Shown piece after piece: positions 23,094 through 30,070 of a stretch of 45,823 bases of DNA. Under the pieces are notes generated by a model. It was not told the DNA's origin, ran no database searches, and saw only the letters and a program-made list of their open reading frames with translations. Origin of the DNA: an uncultured Oscillospiraceae bacterium (GTDB lineage Bacteria > Bacillota > Clostridia > Oscillospirales > Oscillospiraceae); the NCBI GenBank assembly GCA_900763675.1, contig CAAFLE010000081.1:1-45823 (forward strand), written 5' to 3'. How positions within the stretch are numbered: the first letter of the stretch is position 1; every line of letters begins with the position of its first letter. Both the position numbers and the translations under genes were made by a program.

Positions 23094-23978
23094 ATGGGAA
23101 AAATTCTTCGCGCCGTCACAAACGACGGCACCGCCAAAATATCCGTCGTCACCGCGCCCGACATGGTCGAGCGGGCGAGAAGCATTCACCATCTGCACCC
23201 CGTCGGCACGGCGGCGCTCGGCAGAACGCTCTGCGGCGCGTCCCTTCTCGGCGAGATGCTCAAGGAGGATAACGCCACGCTCACGCTGCGCATCCAGGGC
23301 GGCGGACCGATCGGGACGATCCTTGCCGTTTCGGACAACGCCGGCAACGTGCGCGGCTATGTCTCCCACCCGGAGGTCGATCTTCCCATCCGCGAGCGGG
23401 ACGGCAAGCTCGACGTTTCCGGCGCGGTCGGCAAGGAAGGGCTTTTGACGCTCAGCCGCGACATCGGTCTGCGCGAGCCGTATTCCGGCTCGTCGGCGCT
23501 CGTAAGCGGCGAGATTGCCGAGGACCTTGCGGCGTTTCTCACCGAGAGTGACCAGCTCGGCTCGGCGTGCGCACTCGGCGTGCTTGTGAACCCCGACGGC
23601 AGCGTAAAGGCGGCGGGCGGCTTTATCATGCAGCTCATGCCCAACGCCGCCGAGGAGACCGTCAAGGCGCTCGAGGAGAACATCTTCCTCATGGACCAGC
23701 TCACCACCATCCTCGACGAGGACGGCGCGGACGCGGTCATCGCGCAGGTATTCAAGGGGCTGGACTGGCACAAAACGGCGGAGTCCGATATGGCGTACAA
23801 ATGCTATTGCAGCCGCGAGCGTGTTCTCGGGGCGCTCGCAAGTCTGCCGGCGGACGATCTCGCGTCGCTGCGCGAGGAGCAGAAGAACATTGAGGTCCGC
23901 TGCCAGTTCTGCGATGCGGTGTATACGTTCTCCCCGGAGGAGATCGCCGCGCTCAACGCGAAAGGAGAGAAAGCATGA
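23094..23978 (+). CDS. hslO: Redox-activated chaperonin Hsp33
   Basis: A 294-residue holdase chaperone switched on by oxidation and unfolding. The N-terminal domain shows ARSIHHLHPVGTAALGRTL and QGGGPIGTI, and the C-terminal zinc site has the four cysteines in the Clostridial form CYC (KCYCSRERV) and CQFC (residues about 237-275). Zinc loss and disulphide formation there activate it. AAGGAG lies 8 nt before ATG 23094. Its stop overlaps the next gene (ATGA at 23975-23978). Confidence 0.96.
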   Translation: MGKILRAVTNDGTAKISVVTAPDMVERARSIHHLHPVGTAALGRTLCGASLLGEMLKEDNATLTLRIQGGGPIGTILAVSDNAGNVRGYVSHPEVDLPIRERDGKLDVSGAVGKEGLLTLSRDIGLREPYSGSSALVSGEIAEDLAAFLTESDQLGSACALGVLVNPDGSVKAAGGFIMQLMPNAAEETVKALEENIFLMDQLTTILDEDGADAVIAQVFKGLDWHKTAESDMAYKCYCSRERVLGALASLPADDLASLREEQKNIEVRCQFCDAVYTFSPEEIAALNAKGEKA

Positions 23979-24874
23979 AATTCGCTGACAGCCTGCGCGA
24001 GCAGGAGGGGCTTTCTGCGGCACGGGACGGCGCCACGTTTTTCGGCAGACGCGGGGAATATTCGTTCCTGCTGCTGACGGAAAAAAACGAGCTTGTCGTA
24101 TCCGTCGTCCGCGGCGGGGCGTTTCCCGCCAAGGACGATCTTGACGCCTTTGTCCGCGGACGGAGCGAGCTTTCCGGCTGCAAAACGGACGGAACGCGCA
24201 TTGCCTTTTCTCTCCGCCCCGGCGCGACGGGGAAGCGCTATGCCGAGAAGATCCACGAGCTGCTGCCCGACCTCTTCCTCTATCTGCACGAAAACGGCTA
24301 CGAAAACTGCTGCGAGGTCTCCCACGTCGTCGGCGAGACCGTGGGCGCGATGGTCAACGGCAAGGGACAGCTTTTTGCCCCGGCGCTGTTCGACGAGGTC
24401 AGCCGCAAGCTGGCGCAGAATGAGAAGATGCAGCAGGAGATCCCGGAAAACATCGGAGGAGGTATTCTCGGCGCGGTCATCGGCGGTCTGATCGGCGCGG
24501 CGGTCATTGTTCTGCTCGGTCAGCTCGGCTATGTGGCGGCGATCTCCGGCGTGGTGCTGGGCTACTGCACCATCGGCGGCTACCGCCGCGGCGCGGGGCG
24601 GCTCTCCGCCGCCGGTATCGCGGTGTGCGTCGCCGTTATGCTCGCTGCAGTGTATCTCGGCAACCGCGTGGACATTGCCGTCACCGCCGCCAAGGAACCG
24701 GGGATCACGTTCTGGCAGGGCTTCCGGTGGATGCATGAGCTGGTGGACACCGATGCCTATGTGGGTAATCTCGCTATTCTGTATCTTTTCACTGCGCTCG
24801 GCGCAGTCCCGGAAGCGCTCAGCGCCCACAAGGCGCTCCGCGGCAGAAGCGGCATATACCGCATCGGCGAATAA
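23975..24874 (+). CDS. Membrane protein of unknown function at the end of the yerC-hslO operon
   Basis: A 299-residue protein. The first ~160 residues are soluble and look like a globular domain (FFGRRGEYSFLLLTEKNELVVSVVRGG, read as EYSFLLLTEKNELVVSVV; later ENGYENCCEVSHVVGETVG). Then come four to five membrane helices starting IGGGILGAVIGGLIGAAVIVLL. A short positive tail (HKALRGRSGIYRIGE) closes it. Family not recognised. It overlaps hslO by 4 bp and is the last gene before a strong terminator. The soluble domain has several Cys residues, and a link with redox stress is suggested only by hslO. Confidence 0.78.
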   Translation: MKFADSLREQEGLSAARDGATFFGRRGEYSFLLLTEKNELVVSVVRGGAFPAKDDLDAFVRGRSELSGCKTDGTRIAFSLRPGATGKRYAEKIHELLPDLFLYLHENGYENCCEVSHVVGETVGAMVNGKGQLFAPALFDEVSRKLAQNEKMQQEIPENIGGGILGAVIGGLIGAAVIVLLGQLGYVAAISGVVLGYCTIGGYRRGAGRLSAAGIAVCVAVMLAAVYLGNRVDIAVTAAKEPGITFWQGFRWMHELVDTDAYVGNLAILYLFTALGAVPEALSAHKALRGRSGIYRIGE

Positions 24875-24880
24875 AGCAAG

Positions 24881-24923
24881 AAAAACCTCCGGCTTTCGGG
24901 ATTTCCGAAAGCCGGAGGTTTTG
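24881..24923. terminator. Bidirectional terminator with an 18-bp stem
   Basis: AAAACCTCCGGCTTTCGG pairs perfectly with CCGAAAGCCGGAGGTTTT around GATTT. It ends the hslO operon on plus and the scar ORF on minus. Confidence 0.95.
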
Positions 24924-24926
24924 CGT

Positions 24927-25340
24927 TTATGCGGCTTTGCCCGGTTTTCCGCCGCCGAAGCCGCCGCCGGAAAAGCCCGCGGGCGGGGTGCCGTCCGGGC
25001 GCTCGCCGGAGAAATCGGAAGGGGGCGTGCCGTCCGGGCGTTCGCCGGAAAAATCGCCGCCGAACCCGCCGGGCATATTGCCCATACCGCCGAAGCCGCC
25101 CTCGGAATACGTGAAGCCATCGAGCGTGACGCTCCGCATTTCGCCGCCGCACTCGACGGTGTACGTACCGCCGCTTTCCATGCCGGGGGCGCTGATCACA
25201 ACGGAGGAATACGTTTTCTCCGGTGTAAACGAGGCGAGGACCGCGCCGCTCCCGTCCGTGACCCTGACCGCCGCGCCGCCGCTCTGCGCCGGGGTGAGGC
25301 GGTATTTGATCTCGCGCCGCTCAAAAACTTCGATGCTCAC
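24927..25340 (-). pseudogene. Chimeric scar ORF: VTC-type N-terminus joined to the C-terminus of another protein
   Basis: A 137-residue open frame with GTG start, AAGGAGGAT 8 nt upstream. Residues 1-19 contain VFERREIKYRLTPAQ, which matches the first strand of VTC-domain polyphosphate polymerases (typical VFKRYEIKYLLTPEQ). From residue 20 (SGGAAVRVTDGSGAVLASF) the protein instead reads like the C-terminal end of Clostridial carbohydrate-binding-domain proteins: VVISAPGMESGGTYTVECGG, then a Gly-rich tail. In related bacteria as I remember them, genes of these two types are neighbours. The simplest explanation is an in-frame deletion that fused the start of one to the end of the other. The tail contains two copies of DFSGERPDGTPP. 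There is no signal peptide. It may be expressed but is probably not functional. Confidence 0.65.
24995..25060 (-). repeat. Short tandem repeat in the scar ORF
   Basis: Two near-identical units of about 36 bp encode DFSGERPDGTPP followed by S or A, with a partial third unit (GFSGGG). Copy number may vary between strains. Confidence 0.65.
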
Positions 25341-25397
25341 GGAGACATCCTCCTTTCGGTTGGCTGCATTATATAAGAGGAAGCTGAAACCATTCTG

Positions 25398-25436
25398 AAA
25401 AAACCCGCCCCGAAGATTTTTCTTCGGGGCGGGTTT
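25398..25436 (-). terminator. Terminator of the class A PBP gene
   Basis: On minus AAACCCGCCCCGAAG pairs with CTTCGGGGCGGGTTT around AAAAAT, followed by TTTC. Confidence 0.92.
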
Positions 25437-25460
25437 CCAAGCAGCGTGTCTCGCTTGATG

Positions 25461-27842
25461 TTATGCCTCCGGCGTGACCTGCGGCATGACGGGAATCTGC
25501 ATCGGTTCGTTCGTCGGTTCCGTAGTCGGCACGGGCGTCGGCTCTGCGGTCGGTTCCAGCGTCGGAACGGCGGTCGGCTCGACCGTCGGGGCGGCGGTCG
25601 GCGCAGGCGTGGCGGTCGGCACGGGCGTCGGCTCCGGCGTCGTTTCAAGATCGCCGAAAATGCCGGTGTCGTAGCCGCGGTTCGTCGGGTCGTTGAACTG
25701 GATGACCGGCAGCGGATCGTTGATCTGCGACATGATGCGCCGCCAGATCTGCGCGGCGGGGTTGCCGGAATAGTACATGGGGGAGGGGTTGTCGTAGCCG
25801 GTCCAGACGGAGGTTACGTAGTACGGCGAGAAGCCGCAGAACCAGCGGTCATAGTCGTCGGACGTCGTGCCGGTTTTGCCGGCGACGGGCATTTTGCCGT
25901 AGCCGAGATAGACTTCGTAGCCCGTGCCGTACCATGCGGCGGCTTCAAGCATTTCGGTCATGCACCGGGCGGTGTCCACACTGAACACGTGGCTCGTGCG
26001 CATTCCGTTTTCGAGAACGGTGTTGCCGTTTGAGTCGGTGATGAGCGAATACGATCTCGCGTAGGTCATCTCGCCGTCGTTCGGGAAGGCGGTGTATGCC
26101 TGCGTCATTTCGCGCACCGTGACGCCGTTGGTAAACTGTCCGAGCGCGAGCGGCGCATAGTCGCGGTCCGCCTCGACGAGCTGGAAGCCCATGCGCTCCG
26201 TAAGATATTCAAACGAAACGCTCGGCGTGAGCTTGTCAATAATCTGCGCGGCGACGGTATTCTTCGAGCGCACCAGCGCGTCCCAGATCGTGATGATGCC
26301 GTCGTAGGAGCCGCCGGAGTTGCGCGGATACCAGTAGGTGCCGCGCAGCTGAATGTCCGGACTGTCGTCCACGAGCGTGGACTCAGTGATAAGACCGAGA
26401 TCCATCGCCGGACCGTAGGACGCGAGCGGCTTTGCCGAGGAGCCGGCGGGTCGGTGGGCGTCGGTAGCGTAGTTCCAGCCGAAGTTGCGGTCCTTTTCGC
26501 CGATGGCGCCGCCGATCGCCTTGATCTCGCCCGTGAATGGGTCGATGACCATGCACGCCGACTGGAGCTGCTGGCTGCTGTAATAATACGGCTGCGGCAT
26601 ACTGTCGGGATCGGAATAGATGTCGTCCACGACCTGCTGCACGAACGGATCAACGCAGGCATAGATCTGGTAGCCGCCGTGGTAAAGAAGCTGCCGCGCC
26701 GCGTCCTCGGAAAGACCGAGCCGCAACTGGAGATCGCTCAGCACGTCCGTGATGACCATTTCAACATAGTAGGAATAGATTTCCTGCTGATAGACCTCGT
26801 TCTCGCCGCGGATGAAATGCAGCTCGTCGTTATCGACCTCCGCAACGGCGGCGAGATATTCCTCGTGGGAAATGTAATCCTGATCGTACATTTCGTAGAG
26901 AATGGTCCTGGTGCGCTTTTTGTTGTTCTCCACGCTGGCAAAGGGGCTGTATTTGGAGGGGTTGTTCGTAATGCCGATGATGCTTGCGCACTGGGCGAGC
27001 GTAAGATCGTGCACGTCCTTGCCGAAGTAGGTGTTCGCCGCCATCTGCACACCGCTCGCGCCCTCGCCGAAGTAGACGACGTTGAGATACCACTCCATGA
27101 TCTCTTCCTTGGTGTATTCCTTTTCGAGATCGAGAGCGCGGAAAATCTCCACGAGCTTTCGCTGCACGGTCACGTCGTCCTCGGTGGTGACGTTTTTGAT
27201 GAGCTGCTGCGTGATCGTCGAGCCGCCGAAGTCGTTTTTCATGCCGAGGAACATATTGACGAACGCGCCCGCCGTGCGGTACCAGTCCACGCCCTTGTGG
27301 TCGTAGAAGCGCTTGTCCTCGATGGCGACCGCCGCCTTTTCGAGATACGGCGGCAGGTCCTCATAATCGACCCAGATGCGGTTTTCGTCGGTCTGTAATA
27401 CGGCAAGCTCGACCGTCTGCCCGTTGTTGTCGTATGCCCAGATCGTACTCGAGAGCGAAATGGCATAGTCCTCGAGCGTGATGTTTAGATCGGTCGTGAG
27501 GCTGTTCTTCACATAGTAAGCGAAAATGCACGCGAAGAGCAGCCCGCCGAGCAGCAGCACGAGCAGCACCGACAGCACGAGCCGGAGAATAAAGCGCACC
27601 ATGCCGCCGACGGTGGAGACCGCGGCGTCGCCGACGGCGAGCGCCGTGCGGGCTTTCCGGGAGGAGAAGAGCGCTCGATGCCCGTGCTTTGCCTTTTTCG
27701 GCGGTGTTTTCTCCGCCTTTTCGCCGTCCGGGGCGGGGGCGTCCGTCTCCGGCGAGGGCAGGGGCATCGTGTCGCCGGAAACGGGCGGCACCGGCGCGGA
27801 ATCGCCGTCCGGTATATCGTTGTAGGGGCGTTTCTGATCCAT
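25461..27842 (-). CDS. Class A penicillin-binding protein (transglycosylase/transpeptidase)
   Basis: A 793-residue bifunctional peptidoglycan synthase. It has a cytoplasmic Pro/Lys-rich N-terminus (about 80 residues), one membrane helix (FILRLVLSVLLVLLLGG, residues about 84-110), a GT51 glycosyltransferase domain with the catalytic Glu in AIEDKRFYDHKGVDW and GGSTITQQLIKN, and a transpeptidase domain with SxxK in GSSAKPLASYG, SKN in VRSKNTVAAQ and KTGTT. An extracellular tail of about 60 residues is made of PTP/PTA/EPT repeats. GGAGG precedes the ATG. A clear -10 TATAAT (27880-27875 on minus) lies about 35 nt before the start. It is monocistronic and ends in its own terminator. Confidence 0.96.
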   Translation of the reverse strand: MDQKRPYNDIPDGDSAPVPPVSGDTMPLPSPETDAPAPDGEKAEKTPPKKAKHGHRALFSSRKARTALAVGDAAVSTVGGMVRFILRLVLSVLLVLLLGGLLFACIFAYYVKNSLTTDLNITLEDYAISLSSTIWAYDNNGQTVELAVLQTDENRIWVDYEDLPPYLEKAAVAIEDKRFYDHKGVDWYRTAGAFVNMFLGMKNDFGGSTITQQLIKNVTTEDDVTVQRKLVEIFRALDLEKEYTKEEIMEWYLNVVYFGEGASGVQMAANTYFGKDVHDLTLAQCASIIGITNNPSKYSPFASVENNKKRTRTILYEMYDQDYISHEEYLAAVAEVDNDELHFIRGENEVYQQEIYSYYVEMVITDVLSDLQLRLGLSEDAARQLLYHGGYQIYACVDPFVQQVVDDIYSDPDSMPQPYYYSSQQLQSACMVIDPFTGEIKAIGGAIGEKDRNFGWNYATDAHRPAGSSAKPLASYGPAMDLGLITESTLVDDSPDIQLRGTYWYPRNSGGSYDGIITIWDALVRSKNTVAAQIIDKLTPSVSFEYLTERMGFQLVEADRDYAPLALGQFTNGVTVREMTQAYTAFPNDGEMTYARSYSLITDSNGNTVLENGMRTSHVFSVDTARCMTEMLEAAAWYGTGYEVYLGYGKMPVAGKTGTTSDDYDRWFCGFSPYYVTSVWTGYDNPSPMYYSGNPAAQIWRRIMSQINDPLPVIQFNDPTNRGYDTGIFGDLETTPEPTPVPTATPAPTAAPTVEPTAVPTLEPTAEPTPVPTTEPTNEPMQIPVMPQVTPEA
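25515..25640 (-). repeat. Low-complexity Pro/Thr codon repeat in the PBP tail
   Basis: Degenerate tandem copies of codons for PTxEPTxxPT encode the extracellular linker-like tail. They look like repeats at DNA level but stay in frame and are part of the gene. Confidence 0.7.
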
Positions 27843-28017
27843 AATTGCCTCCGGGGAGTGTATACTATTAAACCATTATACCATGCTTTTGAAAAATATT
27901 GTATCCGAAATGGAAATTTTTTAAAGCCGTTCTGCTTCTATGACGGAAAAACCGGGTAATTCGTTCATTTTCGGGCATACTGCGCAGGAGAAGGAACAAA
28001 AAAGCGGAGGGATCTCC

Positions 28018-28302
28018 ATGAAAGCAGGACACATCGGCGCTCTTTCCGGCGTTTTATGCGCCGCGGCGGGCGCATCCATGATCGCGCTCTCCGCCGCCGC
28101 GCCGCGGCAGGAGTATTGCCGTCTCGGCGATTACGGCGGGCGCGTGGCGATCTTTGCGCCGGACGAGCGGACGCTCCCGCGGCAGATCACCGCCATCGCG
28201 GTGTATACGCTGCCGAGCGCTGACCGGGAGGCGCTCGGCGCCGGGATCAGCGTTTACAGCCGGGAGGAGCTGTACCGCCGGCTGGAGGATTTCGGCTCGT
28301 GA
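28018..28302 (+). CDS. Small exported protein with a BofC C-terminal-like domain
   Basis: A 94-residue protein. The first ~27 residues form a signal peptide or membrane anchor (IGALSGVLCAAAGASMIALSAAA). The rest, YCRLGDYGGRVAIFAPDERTLPRQITAIAVYTLPSADREALGAGISVYSREELYRRLEDF (shown in parts: LGDYGGRVAIF, TLPSADREALGAGI, SREELYRRLEDF), follows the BofC C-terminal-domain pattern of VxEYxGxVAVF...LPxADxxxLxxGIxVxSxEELxxLLED. BofC controls the SigK checkpoint in Bacillus sporulation; short Clostridial proteins of this kind have no proven role. ATG 28018 has GGAGGG. An in-frame extension to 27940 has no ribosome site. Confidence 0.78.
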   Translation: MKAGHIGALSGVLCAAAGASMIALSAAAPRQEYCRLGDYGGRVAIFAPDERTLPRQITAIAVYTLPSADREALGAGISVYSREELYRRLEDFGS

Positions 28303-28320
28303 ATCGTCGAGCAGATATAC

Positions 28321-28348
28321 TTGATTTTTACTGCGTTCATGGTATAAT
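28321..28348 (+). promoter_or_regulatory. Predicted promoter of the DUF1292 gene
   Basis: TTGATT (28321-28326), 16 bp, TATAAT (28343-28348), about 20 nt before GAGGTG. Confidence 0.7.
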
Positions 28349-28380
28349 CAAATCACACAACAACCAAATGAGGTGCTGAC

Positions 28381-28671
28381 ATGAACGAAGATTTCGGCGG
28401 CGATATTATCACCATTTCCGACGAGGACGGCAACGAGTTCGATCTGGAGCTGCTCGACACCATTGAGTTTGAAGGACAGACCTACTGCGTGTTTGTTCCG
28501 GCGGACATTGAAAACATGGATGTGAACGACCCCGATTACGGACTGATCTTCCTCAAGAGCCGCGAGGAAAACGGCGAAGAGCTGTTCGACTCCGTGGACG
28601 ACGATGACGAGCTGGACCGCGTGTACGAATACTACCAGCAGATCATGGAAGCGGAAGAGGAAAAGGAATAA
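28381..28671 (+). CDS. DUF1292 (YrzB-like) acidic protein
   Basis: A 96-residue, strongly acidic cytoplasmic protein. The family pattern is clear: DIITISDEDGNEFDLELLDTIEFEGQTYCVFVPAD, visible as ITISDEDGNEFDLELLDTIE and QTYCVFVPAD, then GLIFLK and a glutamate-rich helix. Function unknown; it is widespread in Firmicutes next to housekeeping genes. GAGGTG lies 8 nt before the start. A 6S-like RNA begins about 10 bp after its stop, so that RNA may be processed from, or start within, this transcript. Confidence 0.93.
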   Translation: MNEDFGGDIITISDEDGNEFDLELLDTIEFEGQTYCVFVPADIENMDVNDPDYGLIFLKSREENGEELFDSVDDDDELDRVYEYYQQIMEAEEEKE

Positions 28672-28680
28672 GATTTCTTT

Positions 28681-28866
28681 CTGCGGTGTTCGTAGCCTCT
28701 TTTACCGGGTCATTTTAAACCCACATTAGATATAAGGGATGCCTTTCTCCGGCCGTGAATTGCAGGCCTCCCGGCTTATGCCGGACGTTGGAAGCGTGGA
28801 AGCGGTCGGGCGGCGACCCACCTGCCGAGTCGTGCAGGTTCTAATCTGACCCCTACGGCACTGCGG
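28681..28866 (+). ncRNA. ssrS: 6S RNA (likely)
   Basis: About 186 nt with no protein-like frame. The ends pair: CGGTG...CGTAG (28684-28695) with CTACG-G-CACTG (28853-28863), giving the long closing stem of 6S RNA. The 5' end contains TGTTCG, as in many 6S RNAs. Inside are a hairpin CCGGC-TTAT-GCCGG (28772-28785 area) and ACCTGC...GCAGGT (28819-28838), with unpaired stretches between that could form the central bubble that mimics an open promoter. A strong terminator follows at once. 6S RNA binds sigma-A RNA polymerase in stationary phase. Identification is by structure and memory of the family, without a covariance search. Confidence 0.72.
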
Positions 28867-28869
28867 ATG

Positions 28870-28897
28870 GGGCGCACCTTCGGGTGCGCCCTTTTTT
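28870..28897 (+). terminator. Terminator of the 6S-like RNA
   Basis: GGGCGCACC pairs with GGTGCGCCC around TTCG, followed by six T. Confidence 0.95.
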
Positions 28898-28960
28898 CAT
28901 TCTCCGGTAATTTGCCGCAGCAAAGCGTGAAACGGCGGCGCGTTTTCTCTCTTTTTGCTG

Positions 28961-28990
28961 TTGCACTTTGGAGAGAAGTCGTCGTATCTT
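28961..28990 (+). promoter_or_regulatory. Possible promoter of azlCD
   Basis: TTGCAC (28961-28966), 18 bp, TATCTT (28985-28990), about 20 nt before GAGGGTAA. Confidence 0.45.
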
Positions 28991-29021
28991 AATAGCATAC
29001 TGAAAAAGAGGGTAATCCGCA

Positions 29022-29711
29022 ATGACATCCTTACAAAAATGGGGAAAGTCCGTGCGTACAACGATCCCGGTCATGGCGGGGTATCTTGTACTGGGCGCGG
29101 GCTTCGGCATACTGCTGAGAACCCGCGGCTACGGTCTCGGCTGGGCGCTCGCCATGAGTACGTTCATCTATGCCGGGTCGATGCAGTATGTGGCGATCGA
29201 CCTTCTGACTGGCGGCGCGTCGCTTCTTACGACGGCGGTCACGACGCTGCTCGTAAACGCCCGCCATCTCTTTTACGGCGTTTCCATGCTCGAACGCTAC
29301 CGCGCCGCGGGGAAATACGCGCCGTATCTCATCTTCTCCCTGACGGACGAAACGTATTCGCTCGTCGCGGCGCGGGAGGATCTCACCGGCGCGGAGTGCT
29401 TCCGCATTTCGCTGCTCGACCAGCTTTACTGGGTCCTCGGCACGGCGCTCGGCTCGCTCGCGGGGGCGTATCTCCGCTTTGATACGACCGGTATCGACTT
29501 TTCGCTCACGGCGCTCTTTCTCACGGTGTTTACCGAACAATGGCTCGATACGAAGGATCATGCCCCGGCGCTCATCGGTCTCGGCGTTTCGATCGTCTGC
29601 CGGCTGCTCTTCGGCGCGGACAGCTTTCTGCTGCCGACAATGGGCGCGATGCTCTGCTGTCTGCTCGTGCTGGACGGCCGCCGGATGAAGAAAGGAGGCG
29701 AGAGCGCATGA
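29022..29711 (+). CDS. azlC: AzlC family branched-chain amino acid exporter, large subunit
   Basis: A 229-residue inner-membrane protein with about five to six helices. With AzlD it forms a branched-chain amino acid exporter of the LIV-E family. Signature segments are PVMAGYLVLGAGFGILL, STFIYAGSMQYVAIDLL and NARHLFYGVSM, all near the N-terminal half, as expected. GAGGGTAA precedes ATG 29022. It overlaps azlD by 4 bp (ATGA at 29708-29711), the usual arrangement. Confidence 0.95.
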   Translation: MTSLQKWGKSVRTTIPVMAGYLVLGAGFGILLRTRGYGLGWALAMSTFIYAGSMQYVAIDLLTGGASLLTTAVTTLLVNARHLFYGVSMLERYRAAGKYAPYLIFSLTDETYSLVAAREDLTGAECFRISLLDQLYWVLGTALGSLAGAYLRFDTTGIDFSLTALFLTVFTEQWLDTKDHAPALIGLGVSIVCRLLFGADSFLLPTMGAMLCCLLVLDGRRMKKGGESA

Positions 29712-30034
29712 ATGTCCACTCGGTCTGGATCGTTGCGGTCGCGGCGCTCGTCACGGCGCTCATCCGGTTCGCTCCGTTTCTCGTCTTCCGCGGCGGACGG
29801 GAGACGCCCGCCGTCGTGCTGCGGCTCGGAAAGCTCCTGCCGTGCGCGGTCATGGCGATGCTCGTGGTGTATTGCCTGCGCAGCGTGGACTTTCTCGGTG
29901 CGAGCCACGCTCTGCCGGAGATCATCGCCGCGGCGGTCATCGTGGGACTGCACATCTGGCGGCGCAACACGCTTTTGAGCATCCTTGCCGGAACGGTCGT
30001 CTATATGCTGCTCGTGCAGCTGGTATTTATTTAA
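29708..30034 (+). CDS. azlD: AzlD family branched-chain amino acid exporter, small subunit
   Basis: A 108-residue membrane protein with about four helices that pairs with AzlC. It shows the family's ALVTALIRFAPFLVF start, the KLLPCAVMAMLVVYCL helix and the closing HIWRRNTLLSILAGTVVYMLL. Its ribosome site AAAGGAGG lies inside the end of azlC, and translation is coupled by the ATGA overlap. A terminator shared with the convergent GH3 gene follows. Confidence 0.94.
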   Translation: MNVHSVWIVAVAALVTALIRFAPFLVFRGGRETPAVVLRLGKLLPCAVMAMLVVYCLRSVDFLGASHALPEIIAAAVIVGLHIWRRNTLLSILAGTVVYMLLVQLVFI

Positions 30035-30035
30035 G

Positions 30036-30068
30036 GAAAGCCGGAAGTCTTAGGACTTCCGGCTTTCG
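30036..30068. terminator. Bidirectional terminator between azlD and the GH3 gene
   Basis: GAAAGCCGGAAGTC pairs with GACTTCCGGCTTTC around TTAG. Confidence 0.88.
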
Positions 30069-30070
30069 TC

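Noticed and set aside
25500..25640. Repeats resembling a CRISPR or satellite array
   Set aside because: Units are short, degenerate and in frame with the PBP tail (PTxEPT); there are no spacers. The same holds for 41940-42030 in the PIG-L gene.
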